Of a stretch of DNA of 64,000 bases, positions 34,086 through 46,212 are shown one piece after another. Under the pieces are notes generated by a model. That model was not told the DNA's origin. It did not search any database and saw nothing but the letters and a program-made list of their open reading frames with translations. The stretch spans positions 3,038,001-3,102,000 of the forward strand of contig NC_081334.1 in NCBI RefSeq assembly GCF_022539665.2, written 5' to 3'. How positions within the stretch are numbered: position 1 is the first letter of the stretch; every line of letters begins with the position of its first letter. The translations under genes were made by a program, and so were the position numbers. This stretch comes from Daphnia carinata. Its lineage: Eukaryota > Arthropoda > Branchiopoda > Diplostraca > Daphniidae.

Positions 34086-36647
34086 ATGTTGACACTCGTG
34101 AACGTTATTGAACTAAACCTCTCTGTTTTTCCGGGACAATTAACTATCTGCAAATTTAAAGAAAATGCTGATACTGGAATTACATCCAGTTACGTCGGTG
34201 CCACTAGTGCCAACAAGGTAGGGTTGTTCTGTAACAGATATATTGTTTCTTATAGCCATAAATGGAAAGGTCAAAATTGGTTCCTCGAAGGTTTTTGTCC
34301 GACATACCAATCCGGTACAACAAGATCAAATCCAGTATTTGAATATCGATCAGAGAATTACAGCACTCTGTAATCATCCTGTTTATCATGCTGCAGTTGT
34401 TATAGGCACAACATCACACTTACTTGTATATGACATAGCTGAAAATAGAACTATGATGAGTAAAGAGGTTATAACACTCAAAGATGTTCGCTACTGGCTT
34501 GATCTAAAATGTTGTATTTACTTTGGTTAGATTGAAAATGGTGTTGGAGCTGTATTGATTGGGTCGTTCAATGAGGAGGGTGAGATAAATGTCATTATTG
34601 GTGGTAACTGTTTCCTCCAGTGTCTGAACATGGAGGGCAACGAGCGTTACTGGAATGTCATGAGTGACCAGGTTTCCGCATTGGCTCTCTTCGATTCTGA
34701 TGGCGACGGCCACAATCACGTAGATTTTAAACTTTAATAAAGCTATATAAATCATTTATTCTAATATTTGGAATTAGTTGATCGCTGGAACAGATGACGG
34801 AAATCTACGTCTGTTTAAAAATGGACGCATGACCTCTGAGATCAAAGAAACGGACGCTGTCACGTACCTAACAGCCTTGACAGATCATTGTTTTGGTTAT
34901 GCTTTAGCCAATGGAACTGTGGGTGTTTACCACAAACGCAACCGCCTATGGAGAATTAAAGTAAGGCCTTTCGTTAACATGAAATAGCTATTTTTGTTGT
35001 TGTGTAGACTGATTTTTTTATTGTTTGTTTGGAAAAACAGTCCAAGAATCATATTGTGGCTCTGGCATCTTTCGATGTGGATAATGACGGCCATCCGGAA
35101 TTGGTATGTGGATGGAGTCACGGCCGGTTCGATGCTAGACATTGGCAGACGGGAGAAGTTGTTTTCAAGGAAAAGCTTGATGCTCAGCACTCTATTGCAG
35201 CCCTAGTCGTAGACGATTGGCTTCAAATGGGACACGCACAGCTTATTGTATGCTCACAGCTTGGTCAAGGTAACTTAATTTAACGAGAAACTATTTTTCT
35301 ACTTTATTCTGTACCGGTGGAGGTTCGCAAAATAGTTTGGAGTTATCTGCCGAGTGACTTGGAATCAACTTCGCTTGACCGGATCAAGGACGAGTATGCC
35401 ACTCAAGCAGAGGAAGAGGCCATCCGGTTGTTACTCATTGGTAAACAAAACCTCTTAGCTGAGCTGGAACATATCCGACAATCTGGACCTTCTACCGAAG
35501 TGGCTGACGAAGAAATGCATTTGACATTGACACATAACCAAGAAAATGTACTACTTCAGTTAGAAGGAGGCGGCATGATTAATGCTGTGATAGTCTTTGC
35601 CGAAGGCCTGTTTGCAAATGGAGAGAGCCACGCACTCCATTATGACCCCCCGAGGACATCAGTCGGAATTCCCCTGCCGGTTCAACGAAACTTGGCCGTC
35701 GATTTGCATGTGAATGCTATCTTCGGCTCCCCCAACAGTGAACTACTTAAAGTAGTTGAAATTGTTCATCCATTGCCGACTTTCTCGCGCTTCAAATCCG
35801 TTTCATGGTCATCTGCGGAGAATCCCTCAGCCCTTCAATTCCGTATAACGGCTCGTCTTCAAGAGCGGATACAAAGGGTATAGTTCTCTTGTTCTAGTTA
35901 CTTGCTTGACCATCATACAGAAAGCTATTTTGCTATGCAGATCGGGTTTTGGATAGCTCAGAATTTCATTGTGTCTCCGGAGTTGCTTAACAGTGACACA
36001 TCAATAGAATTGGCCTTCGAAGTTCTCCCATGGCGAACACCTCTAACAATGATTTTCCGTAATGAAGGCTCCTTTCTGATCGAGTCAGATCGTCTTGACC
36101 ATGTGTCAGAGTTGATTCAACACCTGGCTAAATTCTTCAATGTCCAACACTTGGGAACCGAGATTGAAATTAGGGATGATCATCGAAAAGAGCTACTTGA
36201 GCTGATGGAAGGTGTTCGCGGATACCAGGCTATTCGGCAACGCCTCACGGTAGATATGGCTGATCAGGTGAATGAAATCAGGAATTGGTATAATGAATCA
36301 GAAAACGCCCGTTTGATGAACGACATGGTGGAAATGAAACGTTGTTATGCCGCCATATTGAGCGGAAATCAACAACTTGTCGACCAACAAAACATCCGTG
36401 ACTCCAATTACAGCGAGCTAATGAAGCGCCTCAAGCAAATCAATCTTCATGTTCAACATTCCTCTAACTGTCGCGGTAAAAACAGTTTCCATTGGATACC
36501 TGTAAATTCTAATATTTACTGTGCTTTTTTTTTTAACTAGTGGGGAAATATCAAACAGACGTAATTCAAGCTAGTCGACAGGCTATTAAAGCGGAAGACT
36601 TTGAACAACTTATCAAGATCACTTTGCATGGCATTGAAAATCCTTAG
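34086..36647 (+). CDS. BBS2: Bardet-Biedl syndrome 2 protein (BBSome subunit)
   Basis: Eight exons, best fit 34086..34206, 34256..34467, 34531..34719, 34778..34960, 35041..35247, 35323..35877, 35941..36475, 36541..36647; about 702 residues (human 721). N-terminal beta-propeller: GKVKIGSSKVFVRH, VIIGGNCFLQCLNMEGNERY, LALFDSDGDGH, LIAGTDDGNLRLFKNGRM, YALANGTVGVYHK, FDVDNDGHPELVCGWSHGRF. Then a coiled coil, a GAE-like middle (AVIVFAEGLFANGESH) and helical C terminus (DMADQVNEIR, ARLMNDMVEMKRCYAAIL). BBS2 is part of the BBSome, which carries membrane cargo in cilia. The junction between exons 5 and 6 is uncertain: the best-conserved reading (VCSQLGQ then GEVRKIVW) would need a non-AG acceptor near 35318. 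The donor at 35207-type position listed here (after 35247) gives a clean GT-AG but drops several residues. Confidence 0.93.
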
Positions 36648-37918
36648 AAAACAACTATTCATTTGGTTTTGATCTAAACTTGTAATCTTTTGTAACTGAC
36701 CTAACCAGTCTTCTGCTATCAGTTGACTAGATTACCTGTAAATCTATTCAACTTTGACTGAAGATCGCAAATGATTTCTCGAAACCAGTTTCCGAACGTG
36801 TGGCAGATGTTCCAGATGTTCATCACCAAAAGTAAAGGGGGAAAAGAAAAGAGAAAGGTAAAGTCAAGGTAGTACTTTCATCGTTCTTTTTTAGATTTAC
36901 TTTGTGCACAAAGGTTTAGGACCTCAGAAAGTGAAAGTTTTTTTTCGAAACCCTCTTGGTAGGCAGACACATGAGGGTACTATGAGACGATAGCCAACAC
37001 GCTTATGAAAATTTTTTCGGTATAGTCTTACAGCAATTCAAGATGACAAGGACCGGAGATTCTGAAAAAAAAATGCTTCATAAGAGAATTCAAAACTTTC
37101 AGAATGAAAGATTTTACGCTTACGTAGGATGGTTTAAACCGTTGCTTCGCATCAACTTCTTAGTTATTTTAAGTGAAAGTTGTCGGCGGAACTTTCTCTT
37201 TGCTATGAAATGCTGTTTAGTTTTCAGTTAAAATAACCATATCAACCAGCATTTAACAAATGTGCGCATTCCTACAAAATTTTTAGTATTTTTATAGAGA
37301 TAATACGAGAAAAAAATGATTCTCGATAATATTATTTTTCAATTTGATTCTAGAAATAACAGGGAATATAGGTCACGCAGTTGCGGGAACTTATGACAGA
37401 CTGAACAATCGAATATCCATTTGTCCTTGACGTTGCCTCGCTCCAGTGCTGCTCGGTGCGCGTTCACCTGAAAGAATGGAATCAAAGATTGCCAAATTCC
37501 CTTACAATACTCACGAGCGCCTTGCCAAGTCATAGCAGTAAGCTGGGAGAGCTCTCGGCATCAACAACGTTTGATCGGGAAAGTGTGCGTTGGTTTTTTA
37601 ATACAGAATAATGGGCATGGCACCCCAGCTGTTTTCCTTTTCGTTTTACCACGGCAGCAAGTGTCCTCCGTAAAACCAAAAGTGAAAGTTTCCCAATTGA
37701 CTCGCCAAGTGGCTTCGTTATCCAACAACCAGACTGTACTGTTAATTGGAACAAAGCAGTAATATCTTATACCATTTTATCTTTTATCGTTAAGTTCACG
37801 GTAAGTTTCATACAATTTTGAGTAATATTTGGCTGGTTGCGTATTCTATTTGAAAATTTGCTATAACATATTGTAAAGTGGCCATATTCTACTTTTTCCA
37901 AAGGCTTTCAAACTGGAG
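36648..37918. other. Intergenic with an unrecognised minus-strand candidate (37345..37754)
   Basis: On the minus strand, a segment reading VNAHRAALERGNVKDKWIFD then CSVCHKFPQLRDL (37345..37468, preceded by an AG acceptor) looks coding, with a CxxC pair. An upstream frame starting MFQLTVQSGC (37754) reaches a stop just before it. I could not assemble a clean gene or recognise a family. The remainder (36648..37340) is AT-rich with nothing seen. Confidence 0.35.
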
Positions 37919-38491
37919 ATGAATGGAGCTCTCAGATTCTTTGCCATTGCTTTTTTGCTGGCACTTTGCTATCACTGGCTTGGTGATGATGACTGGACAG
38001 ACATGGAAGAGGACAGTGAAGAAACTCAGGAAGACCTGATAAACAAGTTCTCTCAAAGTTTCCATCGCAAAACTGGTGATCAGGTTGTGAAAGGAGAAAA
38101 TGGAAAGTTCAAAGCAGATCTGGAAGAACTACACTCAAGTAAATCTTCGTTAATAATTTTTCCTGATAGATTACAATGTTTATCATGTTTGTTTACAGGG
38201 CAAATATTGATCGAAGAAATCCGACACTCTTGTTTACCCAGATTGGTGTGTGAATTATTTGCCATGGAAGATAAATCTTCCTTAACAGACTCAGAATTGT
38301 CTTTGATGTCATTGATCAGTCAAACCAGTCTTGGAACACGAGGAAGTTCTACATCAAACTATCATTTTGCAGCCCATATGGGACAACTTCTTGTTGGGAT
38401 TGATGGCAATAGTTGTCAACATTTTTACCCAACCTGCCCAATTTCAGGCCACCAAGCGTTAGCGTTGGCTAGAAAGATCAAAGTTCGCTAA
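37919..38491 (+). CDS. Small secreted or membrane-anchored acidic protein, family not recognised
   Basis: Exons 37919..38138 and 38199..38491 (60-bp GT-AG intron, phase consistent) give 170 residues. Residues 1-~20 are hydrophobic (RFFAIAFLLALCYHW) and serve as a signal peptide or anchor. A strongly acidic stretch follows (DDDWTDMEEDSEETQED). The C-terminal ~95 residues look like a conserved globular module with four cysteines: ILIEEIRHSCLPRLVCELFA, SELSLMSLISQTSLGTRG, HMGQLLVGIDGNSCQHFYP, CPIS. The pattern (paired Cys, YHFAAHMG) looks like an arthropod secreted family, but I cannot name it. It is divergent from its neighbours and no operon-like link is implied. Confidence 0.7.
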   Translation: MNGALRFFAIAFLLALCYHWLGDDDWTDMEEDSEETQEDLINKFSQSFHRKTGDQVVKGENGKFKADLEELHSSKSSLIIFPDRLQCLSCLFTGQILIEEIRHSCLPRLVCELFAMEDKSSLTDSELSLMSLISQTSLGTRGSSTSNYHFAAHMGQLLVGIDGNSCQHFYPTCPISGHQALALARKIKVR

Positions 38492-39121
38492 ATTGTATGG
38501 AGATTGATAATGAACGTTAAGTACCTCATGAACGAGAAAACGCACGAACTCGTAAAACAAATAGCGAAACATGTTTATTAGATGTGTGTAATTTCACCTT
38601 TGTCCATGCGCCAACTTCCGCGCACCTTTCCGTCCGTTTGAATTCATGACTGGCGTGTGAGTTTGTGTAACAAATATTTACTAGCAAACTCATGTCTAGT
38701 CAGTTACCCTAAACTATAGTTTGATTGAAAAATGAAAAGAAATCCTTTATTTTGGTTGTGGAAGTGGAGACATGTTCTCTTTTGCTTACATTGTAGAGTT
38801 TACTGCTGTGAATAGGGAAACGAGTATAAAATTCTTTTGTCGATTATAATTTTTTTTTTTTCGTTTTAATTGAACTGAAATGAAATTATCATCGGAGTGT
38901 GCCAGTGTTACTATATTTATCTAAAAAGAAAACCATTTTTAAAAATATTATTATTATTATTTTTGGCTCTTCAGTATGGCAATGTTGGATGGCGAGTATA
39001 CAATGGCGCTAAGAGTCCTCTCGACGGGAAGATCATCATTGTTGAAGCGGAATCTGTCTATGTGATTTGTGCTTCTCTTAATATTTATTTATTTCAGTTT
39101 GATTTTGATTTTTTACTTAAA
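38492..39121. other. Intergenic: 3' flank and RTF1 upstream region
   Basis: AT-rich with T and A runs. A 110-codon frame (38897..39229) merely runs through the 5' UTR into the first RTF1 exon and is not taken as a gene. Confidence 0.55.
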
Positions 39122-41853
39122 ATGAGCAAACGTCGTGCAGATTCTACGTCTGGTAGTGGCAGTGGAAGTAGTAGTAGTAGCAGTAGCAGTGAATCGGATG
39201 CCGAATCGGTTAGTCCAACTACAAAATGACTTGCTCTTTATCCGTCAAATTATAAAGAAGCACCTTCATGTTGTAGGGCCTGGTGACTTCACCAAACAAA
39301 CGCCAACGTACTGGGGTAGCTGCAAACAGTCCACCACCAAAGCTGATAGCAAATGATTCAGATTCAGAAACATCAGATTCTGATGATGATTGGGATGCTA
39401 GCGGTAAAAAGAAAAAACCCAAAAAGAAAAAGGCAAAAGCAAGTGCTGGGAAGATGAATCGAAAACCATCTGGTGGAAATGATAGCCATTCTGATCCTGA
39501 AGAAGGTTTAGTAAACAACACTGTGTTTTAGTTATTATTTAATTTTAACCTTTTTTTTTGGAATGAAGGTGAAGTTTCAGACAACTCTGATTCAGATGGT
39601 GGTGCTAGAAAGAGTGGGAGCTCCAGTAGCTATTCAAGTTCTGAATCTGAAGAAGAATTTAATGATGGGTATGATGAGAACCTTATGGGGGATGATAATG
39701 ACCAAGCACGCCTTGCTTCAATGACAGAGAAAGAAAGAGAAGAGGAGCTGTTTAATCGAAATGAAAGAAGAGAAGTTATGAGAACACGGTAATAAAAGTT
39801 TTATTAATATGAGAATGCTTGTCGTTTTAAAGTAGTACTTTAGGTTTGAAATTGAAAAGAAATTAAAAGCTGCTAAGCGTAAAGAGCAGCACAAGAAAAA
39901 GTCTTCAAGCAAAAGCAAGAGTGATTACAAAGACAAAGGTCTCAAAGATTGGGGGGATAAAGATCTTGATAAAGATGTGAAAGAGAGGAGTAAAGAACGC
40001 AAAAAGACAGTCGAAGAGAATAAAGGAAGAACGGACAAGAAAGCTCAAGCTATGAACGCCCTGAAGGCTCGTCGAGAGGAAAAGAAAGAAAGAGGTACAA
40101 ATTGTCAATTGAATAACATTGAAGAATTGGGTGATAATATTTAGCCCTGGCAAACAGAGGAAAAGGAGAAACAACGCATGGAAGACCGTAAGAACGATGA
40201 CAAGGATGGAGACCTCGACGGTGTCTCTGCCGATGCCAATAAGAAGAAACTAAAAGCATCAGACGTCTACTCTGATGATAGTGGCTCAGATTCCGACACG
40301 GGGTCTGATTTTAGCACGGAAAAGCATGGTGTAGCCAACAAATCTTCGTTTCCTCCGTCAACCAAGCGGCAGCAGAGTAGCAGCAGCAGTAGTAGTAGTG
40401 ATTCTGATGTAGGTTACAGTGTTAACAGTAGACAAATTAACTTAAGCTTAATTTCCAAAATTATTTTGTCTTCTTTTATAGGATGACGAAAAAAGTAGCA
40501 AGACAAAGAAGCCAGTGTTCGTGGAATCCAAAGAGCAATTGGGTCGTATTCGTCTCTCTCGTCACAAGCTTGAGAAATGGGTCCACGCCCCTTTCCTCAA
40601 GCGTGCGGTTGTAGGTTGTTTTGTCCGTATTGGCATCGGTATGAACAATGGTAGATCTGTCTACCGTATTGCCGAAATCATTGATGTCTGCGAAACGGGA
40701 AAAATTTATCAACTTGGCCCAACCAGAACAAACAAGGGGCTGCGGCTCAGACATGGTGCTCAAGAACGGGTGTTTCGACTTGAATTTGTTAGTAATCAAG
40801 TACTTTCTTCTTTATAAAATCTTAAACTGGTGTTTTGCACTAACATTTTTAAAAACTAGGATTTCAGTGATTCAGAGTTTAAAAAGTGGATGGACGATTG
40901 TAACACTCAGGGCACATCTCCTCCCACCTTAGAGGACATTCAGAAGAAGCTAAATGATATAAAGGAAGCTGCCAACTTTGAATTCAACGAAGAAGACATC
41001 AACCAGGTAAAGATAGTGCGTGGTATATGCGTAACATTATGAAAAAGTTGTATTTTTTATGTATATCTTTAGATGTTAGAAGAAAAAAGTCGATTCCGAA
41101 AGACACCTTATAATTATGCCATGCGCAAAAATCAACTTATGAAGGAAAGACAAATTGCCCTAATAAAGTATGTCGAAATTTCTCTATAGCCACAAATTGG
41201 ATATTGGTAATAATATCAATGGCCTCAACAGAGGAGAGGAAGAAGAAACAGAACGGCTCACAAAAGAATTAGCTGAATTAGAAGAGAGGGCAGATGAATT
41301 AAGCAAACGATCTCTTTCATCGACGTTATCATCGATTTCATTTATCAACGAGCGAAACCGTAAGCGTAATGTGGAAAGAGCTGAAGAGGCTATTCTAGAG
41401 GAAATTCGGGCTAGTGGAGGCCAGAAAACGGAAGATCCATTTACGCGAAGAAGCACGAGACCAGGGAAATCGGGAAGTTACCGTCCAAACGGCGAAACAC
41501 TACCGTCTACGACTGAAGTTCTCTCTGCTCCAACCAGCAAGGTTCTAGAAGGCCAGGCTGCTGCATCAAATCATGAAATTAGAACAGAACCAAAGGACAA
41601 GGGTAAAACCCTAGTTGCTAAACCCAAAACAAGTGATTTGTTTTCAGCGCATGATTTTGATATCAAGATCGATCTAGAAGTCCCTCTTCCATGTAAGTAC
41701 TTGAAGTTTATGACTTTATATTGCATTTTTTAACTTTTTTGTTTTGTAGCTCAACCTGTTGTTGTTACCCCAAAACCAGTGGCAAATCTAAAAGAACAGC
41801 CTCGTCGTTCTCTCAACCTTGAAGATTACAAGAAAAAGCGTGGATTAATCTGA
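39122..41853 (+). CDS. RTF1: Paf1 complex subunit RTF1
   Basis: Ten exons: 39122..39208, 39277..39505, 39569..39788, 39844..40094, 40158..40408, 40482..40799, 40860..41006, 41073..41167, 41232..41692, 41750..41853. They sum exactly to 720 codons plus stop. The N-terminal half is Ser/Asp/Glu and Lys rich (low complexity, nuclear), including [20 protein letters not shown], the RTF1 histone-modification region signature. The Plus3 domain follows (residues ~370-480): [73 protein letters not shown]. The C-terminal coiled coil has [14 protein letters not shown] and ends [13 protein letters not shown]. Plus3 binds phosphorylated SPT5. RTF1 acts with the Paf1 complex in elongation and H2B ubiquitination. 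Confidence 0.96.
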
Positions 41854-42025
41854 ACTGTAAGAACCCTTTACTCATATCGACATGCAAACTGATGGACTGC
41901 AAAATTTAATACCTTAACACATTCAGGGTGTGAAAATGCAAAGCAACAAACAAATCAACTTTGTATTCCTCTGATTAGTGTTAAGTGTGTATAATACATT
42001 AAGCCAATACACAACCTGGCTTATG

Positions 42026-42501
42026 TCATGTAATATATGGAGAGTTGTGTACCATCAGGTCATCAATTGAGATTGAAACAATGTATTTCCCTGGTACCAT
42101 TGCCAACCCCAATACACGTGGTTCTTCGGCAACATTATCTGTAACATCCATTTCTTAATACTTTTTCAGAATTTTATTTGTCAAGACAATTACCATCTGG
42201 AGGAGGATATTCATAACAGGAACCCAGAATTATATTGCAGTCTCTGTCTGTACATAGAAACTGGCCAACCAAGGTGCGACCATCTTCAATTTCTATTTTC
42301 ATACAGGCGTTCAGCCATGATTCCAATTTCAATCTTCCAGGAGATTTAACCTTTGGTAACAATGAAACAGTAGGCATCAATACCAAACTTTACAATGAAG
42401 CTTTCTTTACGTACTTTCGTAGTTAATTCTTTTTCTTTTGATGCTTCTTTTGATATATCAACCATTGCAATGTTTTCAAGCTTAGACTGACATTCTTCCA
42501 T
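42026..42501 (-). CDS. NAA38: N-alpha-acetyltransferase 38, NatC auxiliary subunit (LSM domain)
   Basis: Three minus-strand exons, 42415..42501, 42194..42350 and 42026..42138, give 118 residues with compatible phases. The start MEECQ is chosen as the only ATG upstream of the Sm-like fold. LSM domain: [40 protein letters not shown], then [19 protein letters not shown]. The run [20 protein letters not shown] is diagnostic of NAA38 (LSMD1/MAK31). It is a partner of NAA30 and NAA35 in NatC, which acetylates N-terminal methionine before hydrophobic residues. It is head to head with the MAD1-like gene, 296 bp between starts. A divergent copy of its upstream sequence lies at 51340..51437. Confidence 0.93.
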
Positions 42502-42564
42502 TTTTTCCAATTGTCTAAATGCTTCACTAGTAGAAAACAGATGGCGTACAATGAGCACGGATCT

Positions 42565-42655
42565 TTAAAACTATCGTTTTTTTCTGTTTTACTGCTATCG
42601 TCATCTATCGGTCACATTTCTAGTTAATTCTCTACATACACTCACCGATATTTAT
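42565..42655. repeat. NAA38 upstream segment, repeated at 51340..51437
   Basis: Near-identical words occur in both places (CTGTTTTACTGCTAT, CATTTCTAGTTAATTCTCTA, ACATACA). It is either a dispersed element used as a promoter part or a promoter fragment copied elsewhere. Confidence 0.6.
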
Positions 42656-42732
42656 GCTGCATCGCGCTAGCGCTGTAGTGTACTACTGCCATACCCGACT
42701 AAACAAGCCCGACTTTTCTTGGTCGGACAGAA

Positions 42733-42760
42733 TAAGCCCGACTTTCCATAGTCGGGCTTA
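42733..42760. repeat. Perfect 11-bp inverted repeat (hairpin)
   Basis: TAAGCCCGACT and AGTCGGGCTTA around a 6-nt loop, between the NAA38 and MAD1-like starts. Related CCCGACTT...GGGCTTA words occur near 17056-17085 and 19918-19945, suggesting remnants of one small element. Confidence 0.6.
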
Positions 42761-42797
42761 AAGTTTTTTTCTGTAAACAGTGACACTCTCTCTTAAT

Positions 42798-45402
42798 ATG
42801 GAGTTTTTAATTATGAAGGGGAAACCAGCCAGCAGTGCCGTCAGCACAGCTATTCGGATCTCTACGTTTGATTCCTTGCTCCCCAAGAAAATTTGTTTTG
42901 ATTCTAGTGTTGCAGAAGAAAATTCTTTCATAGCTTACTCTTCTTCATATGTGAGAAAAATGTAGCTGATTCATACAGTCAATCATTTAACAAGTCAGCA
43001 AAGGTAGACATGACAGCTCAGTATGAACAAAAACGTTCGGAGAAGCAGGCAAAAATTCTTGAATTGCAACAGATAATTATTCAGGCTGTAATGAAATTTA
43101 GCACTTTACCGACAACAAAAGATCAACTTGGTCATGATCTATCAAACCTGAAACATAATTGTAGCACAAAAATCAAGCACTATGAAGATAACATTGAAAA
43201 CCTTCAGGTAAGCCGACTGTGTCTCGTCATAGTTTAAACAACTCCTAAAATCATTTACGTTAGATTGAAATCAGGCGTCTCCATCTGAAAAATGACCGCC
43301 TTTCTAAAGAAAACATACTTATGAAAGAAGCAATGAACCAACTCAAGCTAGCATGTGCTGAAGAAAAGATATCTTGTAGCAAAAAACTATCCAGAGTAGA
43401 ACAGAAAATGATTGACATGCAACTAGAATGTGAAGATAAAATTCGAGGATTAGAACAAAACCTAGAAAAAGCCCTATGGGAGGCAAATAAACATCAAATG
43501 GAGGCTGAGGAGGCAAAAAATCAATTGAAACTGAAAGAAAGAGTGGCCAGCCCACCATCCGATCATACAACAGTTATTGAACAGCAGAGACAAGTAATAC
43601 TTGAACTGGAAAACACACTGTTTGCCCAAAGAGCATCTTTCTTGCAGTCGCAAGAAGCAATGCTTGCCAGAATACCTCAGGTACTTCATTAGATCCCCAT
43701 AGGGTGTCCTTCGTTCCACTGCTAATGTATTTCTACCTTATTCAGTTAGAAAAAGAGCTTACACATTTACATGCTACCAATCAACTATATCGGGAAACGG
43801 CTGCAAATGAATTGCTGCTAAAGGAGCAAATATCGGCTCTGCAAAAAAGTGTCTAAAGGTACAAGGACCAATGTCAAGCCATTCCTGGTTTACAGGTAAT
43901 TATTCCATAACTTTTTTTATTATATATACTTGTTCCTAGAACTTTACGAGCTATACATAGGGAGAATTGAAGAAATTAGCCTCTCACCTCCGAGAATGGG
44001 AATCCATGGCAGAGCGCTTATTTGATGAAAATAGTCTCGTGTGGAAACTATGCGGAGAAGACAAATCAAACTGGTTGATGATATTGGTAATCTACAAGTA
44101 GAGCTAAACTCGTTGAATAGGTATGTTATAGCACAATTGGCTCCATAGATCAATATATTTAGAAGCAGTATTTGACTATATATATTTTTTTTTTATGTTT
44201 TAAAATTTAGGACAAATTTAACCTTACGGGACGCAATTGAAGCCCTCAATGATGTCTCAAAAACAAAATTAGATCTCGAAGACCGCGTGAGGAAACTCGA
44301 AAGGAAATTAAGCGTGGTTCAAAAAGATCGTGATGACACGAGTTGGAGGTATACGATTCATTAGCTAACATAAATCAAATCGCATTTGCCATTATCGAAC
44401 CATTTTTGTATTAAGGCCCAGCAACAGTTTCAATGGAGACCAAGCAAATCAATGAATTGGAACGGCTTTTGGAGGAATATCGTGGATTAGGCTCAAAAGT
44501 CGATACCACGCCGAAGGCTAACCAAGAAATTGTCACCAAATTGAACCAGGAAAAAGAACAATTGACAAAGGAAGTTGCTGAATTGAACCAGACAATCAAA
44601 CATTTAAAGGCTCAATTAGAGGTCGCCGAGTCGAAGGTACCAAATGCGTATGTTGTACCGATGCCAATCTTTCGAGGTTCTGTTCTCAATTAATTAGGGG
44701 ATAGCTTCCGACATCCGAGTCCTCCACTTCACCGACAATCCGCTGGATAATGTTCGGCGCAAAACATTAGAGCAGCTTTCTCAGTTAGAAAAAGAGAACG
44801 AATCACTACGAGAGAGGGTTCGCTTGATGGAAGCAGGTTAGACCAAAAATCTTACTCTTTTGGTTGGAGATCACTTTGAACAAGGATGTACTCCCGAACG
44901 TCTCGGAGGTAATCATTGTAGCTTTCAACTAGGTTCTAAATATCTACAAAAACTTTTTTAAACAGATCTAGAAGAAAAACTCAAATCGAGTGGAATGAAG
45001 AATCAACGAGTGGAAGAAGTGTTCCGAAAATACTGCTCTGAATTCCGCCGAGGAATATTTGAACTTTTCGGTTATCAGGTGGATAATGACGAATGCGGCA
45101 ATTTTAAACTCACATCTGTGTTTTCCGAGTGCGGATTATCTCTCTTTTAAAGTAATTTCGCCACTACAATTTTTAATTTATCAAAATTCTTATTTCTTTT
45201 CTTTATTCCTTATTAGTACGTTGGTGACGGCCTGATGGTTATGGATAGTCCATATCTTCATACCATTGATGATTTAGTTCCGCTTCACATCAATAACCAA
45301 AAGTTCATCCCCGTCTTCTTGTCTGCCCTCACAGTTGAGCTTTACCCTCGTCAGTCTATTAACTCATCCGCCTATCCATCAGTCTTGGTTACTCCAAGCT
45401 GA
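42798..45402 (+). pseudogene. MAD1L1: MAD1-like spindle checkpoint gene with multiple frame breaks
   Basis: Exon-like segments: 42798..43207, 43264..43680, 43746..43895, 43961..44120, 44211..44348, ~44416..44636, then blocks to 45402. They encode a long coiled coil (MTAQYEQKRSEKQAKILELQ, RLHLKNDRLSKEN, LREWESMAERLFDEN, LSVVQKDRDDTSW) and the conserved MAD1 C-terminal domain (DIRVLHFTDNPLDNVRRKTL, NQRVEEVFRKYCSEFRRGIF, ELFGYQVDN, FIPVFLSALTVELYPR). MAD1 recruits MAD2 to kinetochores. Breaks: one base too few in an A run near 42956-42960, a TAA in a Gln position near 43855, one base too few near 44049, one T too many near 45147, and an out-of-phase junction at ~44348/44416. Either a decaying copy or a poorly sequenced gene. 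I do not reconstruct it. Confidence 0.8.
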
Positions 45403-45491
45403 ACTTAAAATTGGTAACTATATATTTTTTAAAAAGGTCGTGGATGTGAAATAAATTGATTTTCCTTATAAATTAATTTCACGTCTTGCAG

Positions 45492-45603
45492 CTGGATCAA
45501 CGCGTCGAAGATCGTCGTCGGAAGAGCAAGGACATTAGTTACGCATCTTCTCCATCCTATGACGGCAGTCAGCCATTGATCCCTTCCAGCAACATCAGCA
45601 GCG
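45492..45603 (+). other. Orphan exon-like segment
   Basis: Bounded by a good acceptor (CTTGCAG) and donor (GTAAGG) and open in one frame (LDQRVEDRRRKSKDISYASS then PSYDGSQPLIPSSNI). It could be a terminal alternative exon of the MAD1-like gene or a remnant of another gene. No family recognised. Confidence 0.35.
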
Positions 45604-46212
45604 GTAAGGAGAATTTCTCATTTTTCTTTCATTTTGTATGGGGAAGAGAAAAAAAAAACAAACAAAGAAAAAGCCAAGTTTTAACGTTCTGTTGTCGTGC
45701 AACGTGGCTGTGTATGTTGTGATGCACGCTTTTCGGCTTAGATAAAAATGGCGGATTTTTCCATGTTTGTATTGTTCTCTTTGTAAAAAATTCAAAAATT
45801 CCTGTTTTCTTTTTTTGTGTTTCACAAACACACAGCGTTGTCTGAACTCTATTTTGTGCTGCGGCAATTGTTTATTTCGACGCTAAATGCGTCATTGCCA
45901 CCACAGGCAACTGGCAAGTCGGGAAAACGAAAAAGGAAAAAAAAAAGAAGTCGGTTCTGTCAAAAGAACACCTGGGAGGAAAATTATGGATTTCGATGTA
46001 CAACCGATGGGGTGATAGAAAAACCTCCGGCAGAGAAAAAAACGGGGAATCGGGTACCTTAGGTATTGGTATTCGGAAAGGCAAGTGGCCTGGGTCTTGG
46101 CTTCGATGTTTTGAGCCAGTGAATGGTCAGGAAACAAAAACGAGGCTTGCTTTTTTTTTCCAAGTCCAAACCGTATTCCTAAATTCACTATTAGTAATAG
46201 TAGTATCCAAAT
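45604..46212. other. No gene seen
   Basis: A- and T-run-rich sequence with overlapping shadow ORFs on both strands. Confidence 0.5.

Noticed and set aside
35270-35287. 18-nt intron joining BBS2 exon 5 to 35288
   Set aside because: Phase would fit but an 18-nt spliceosomal intron is too short.
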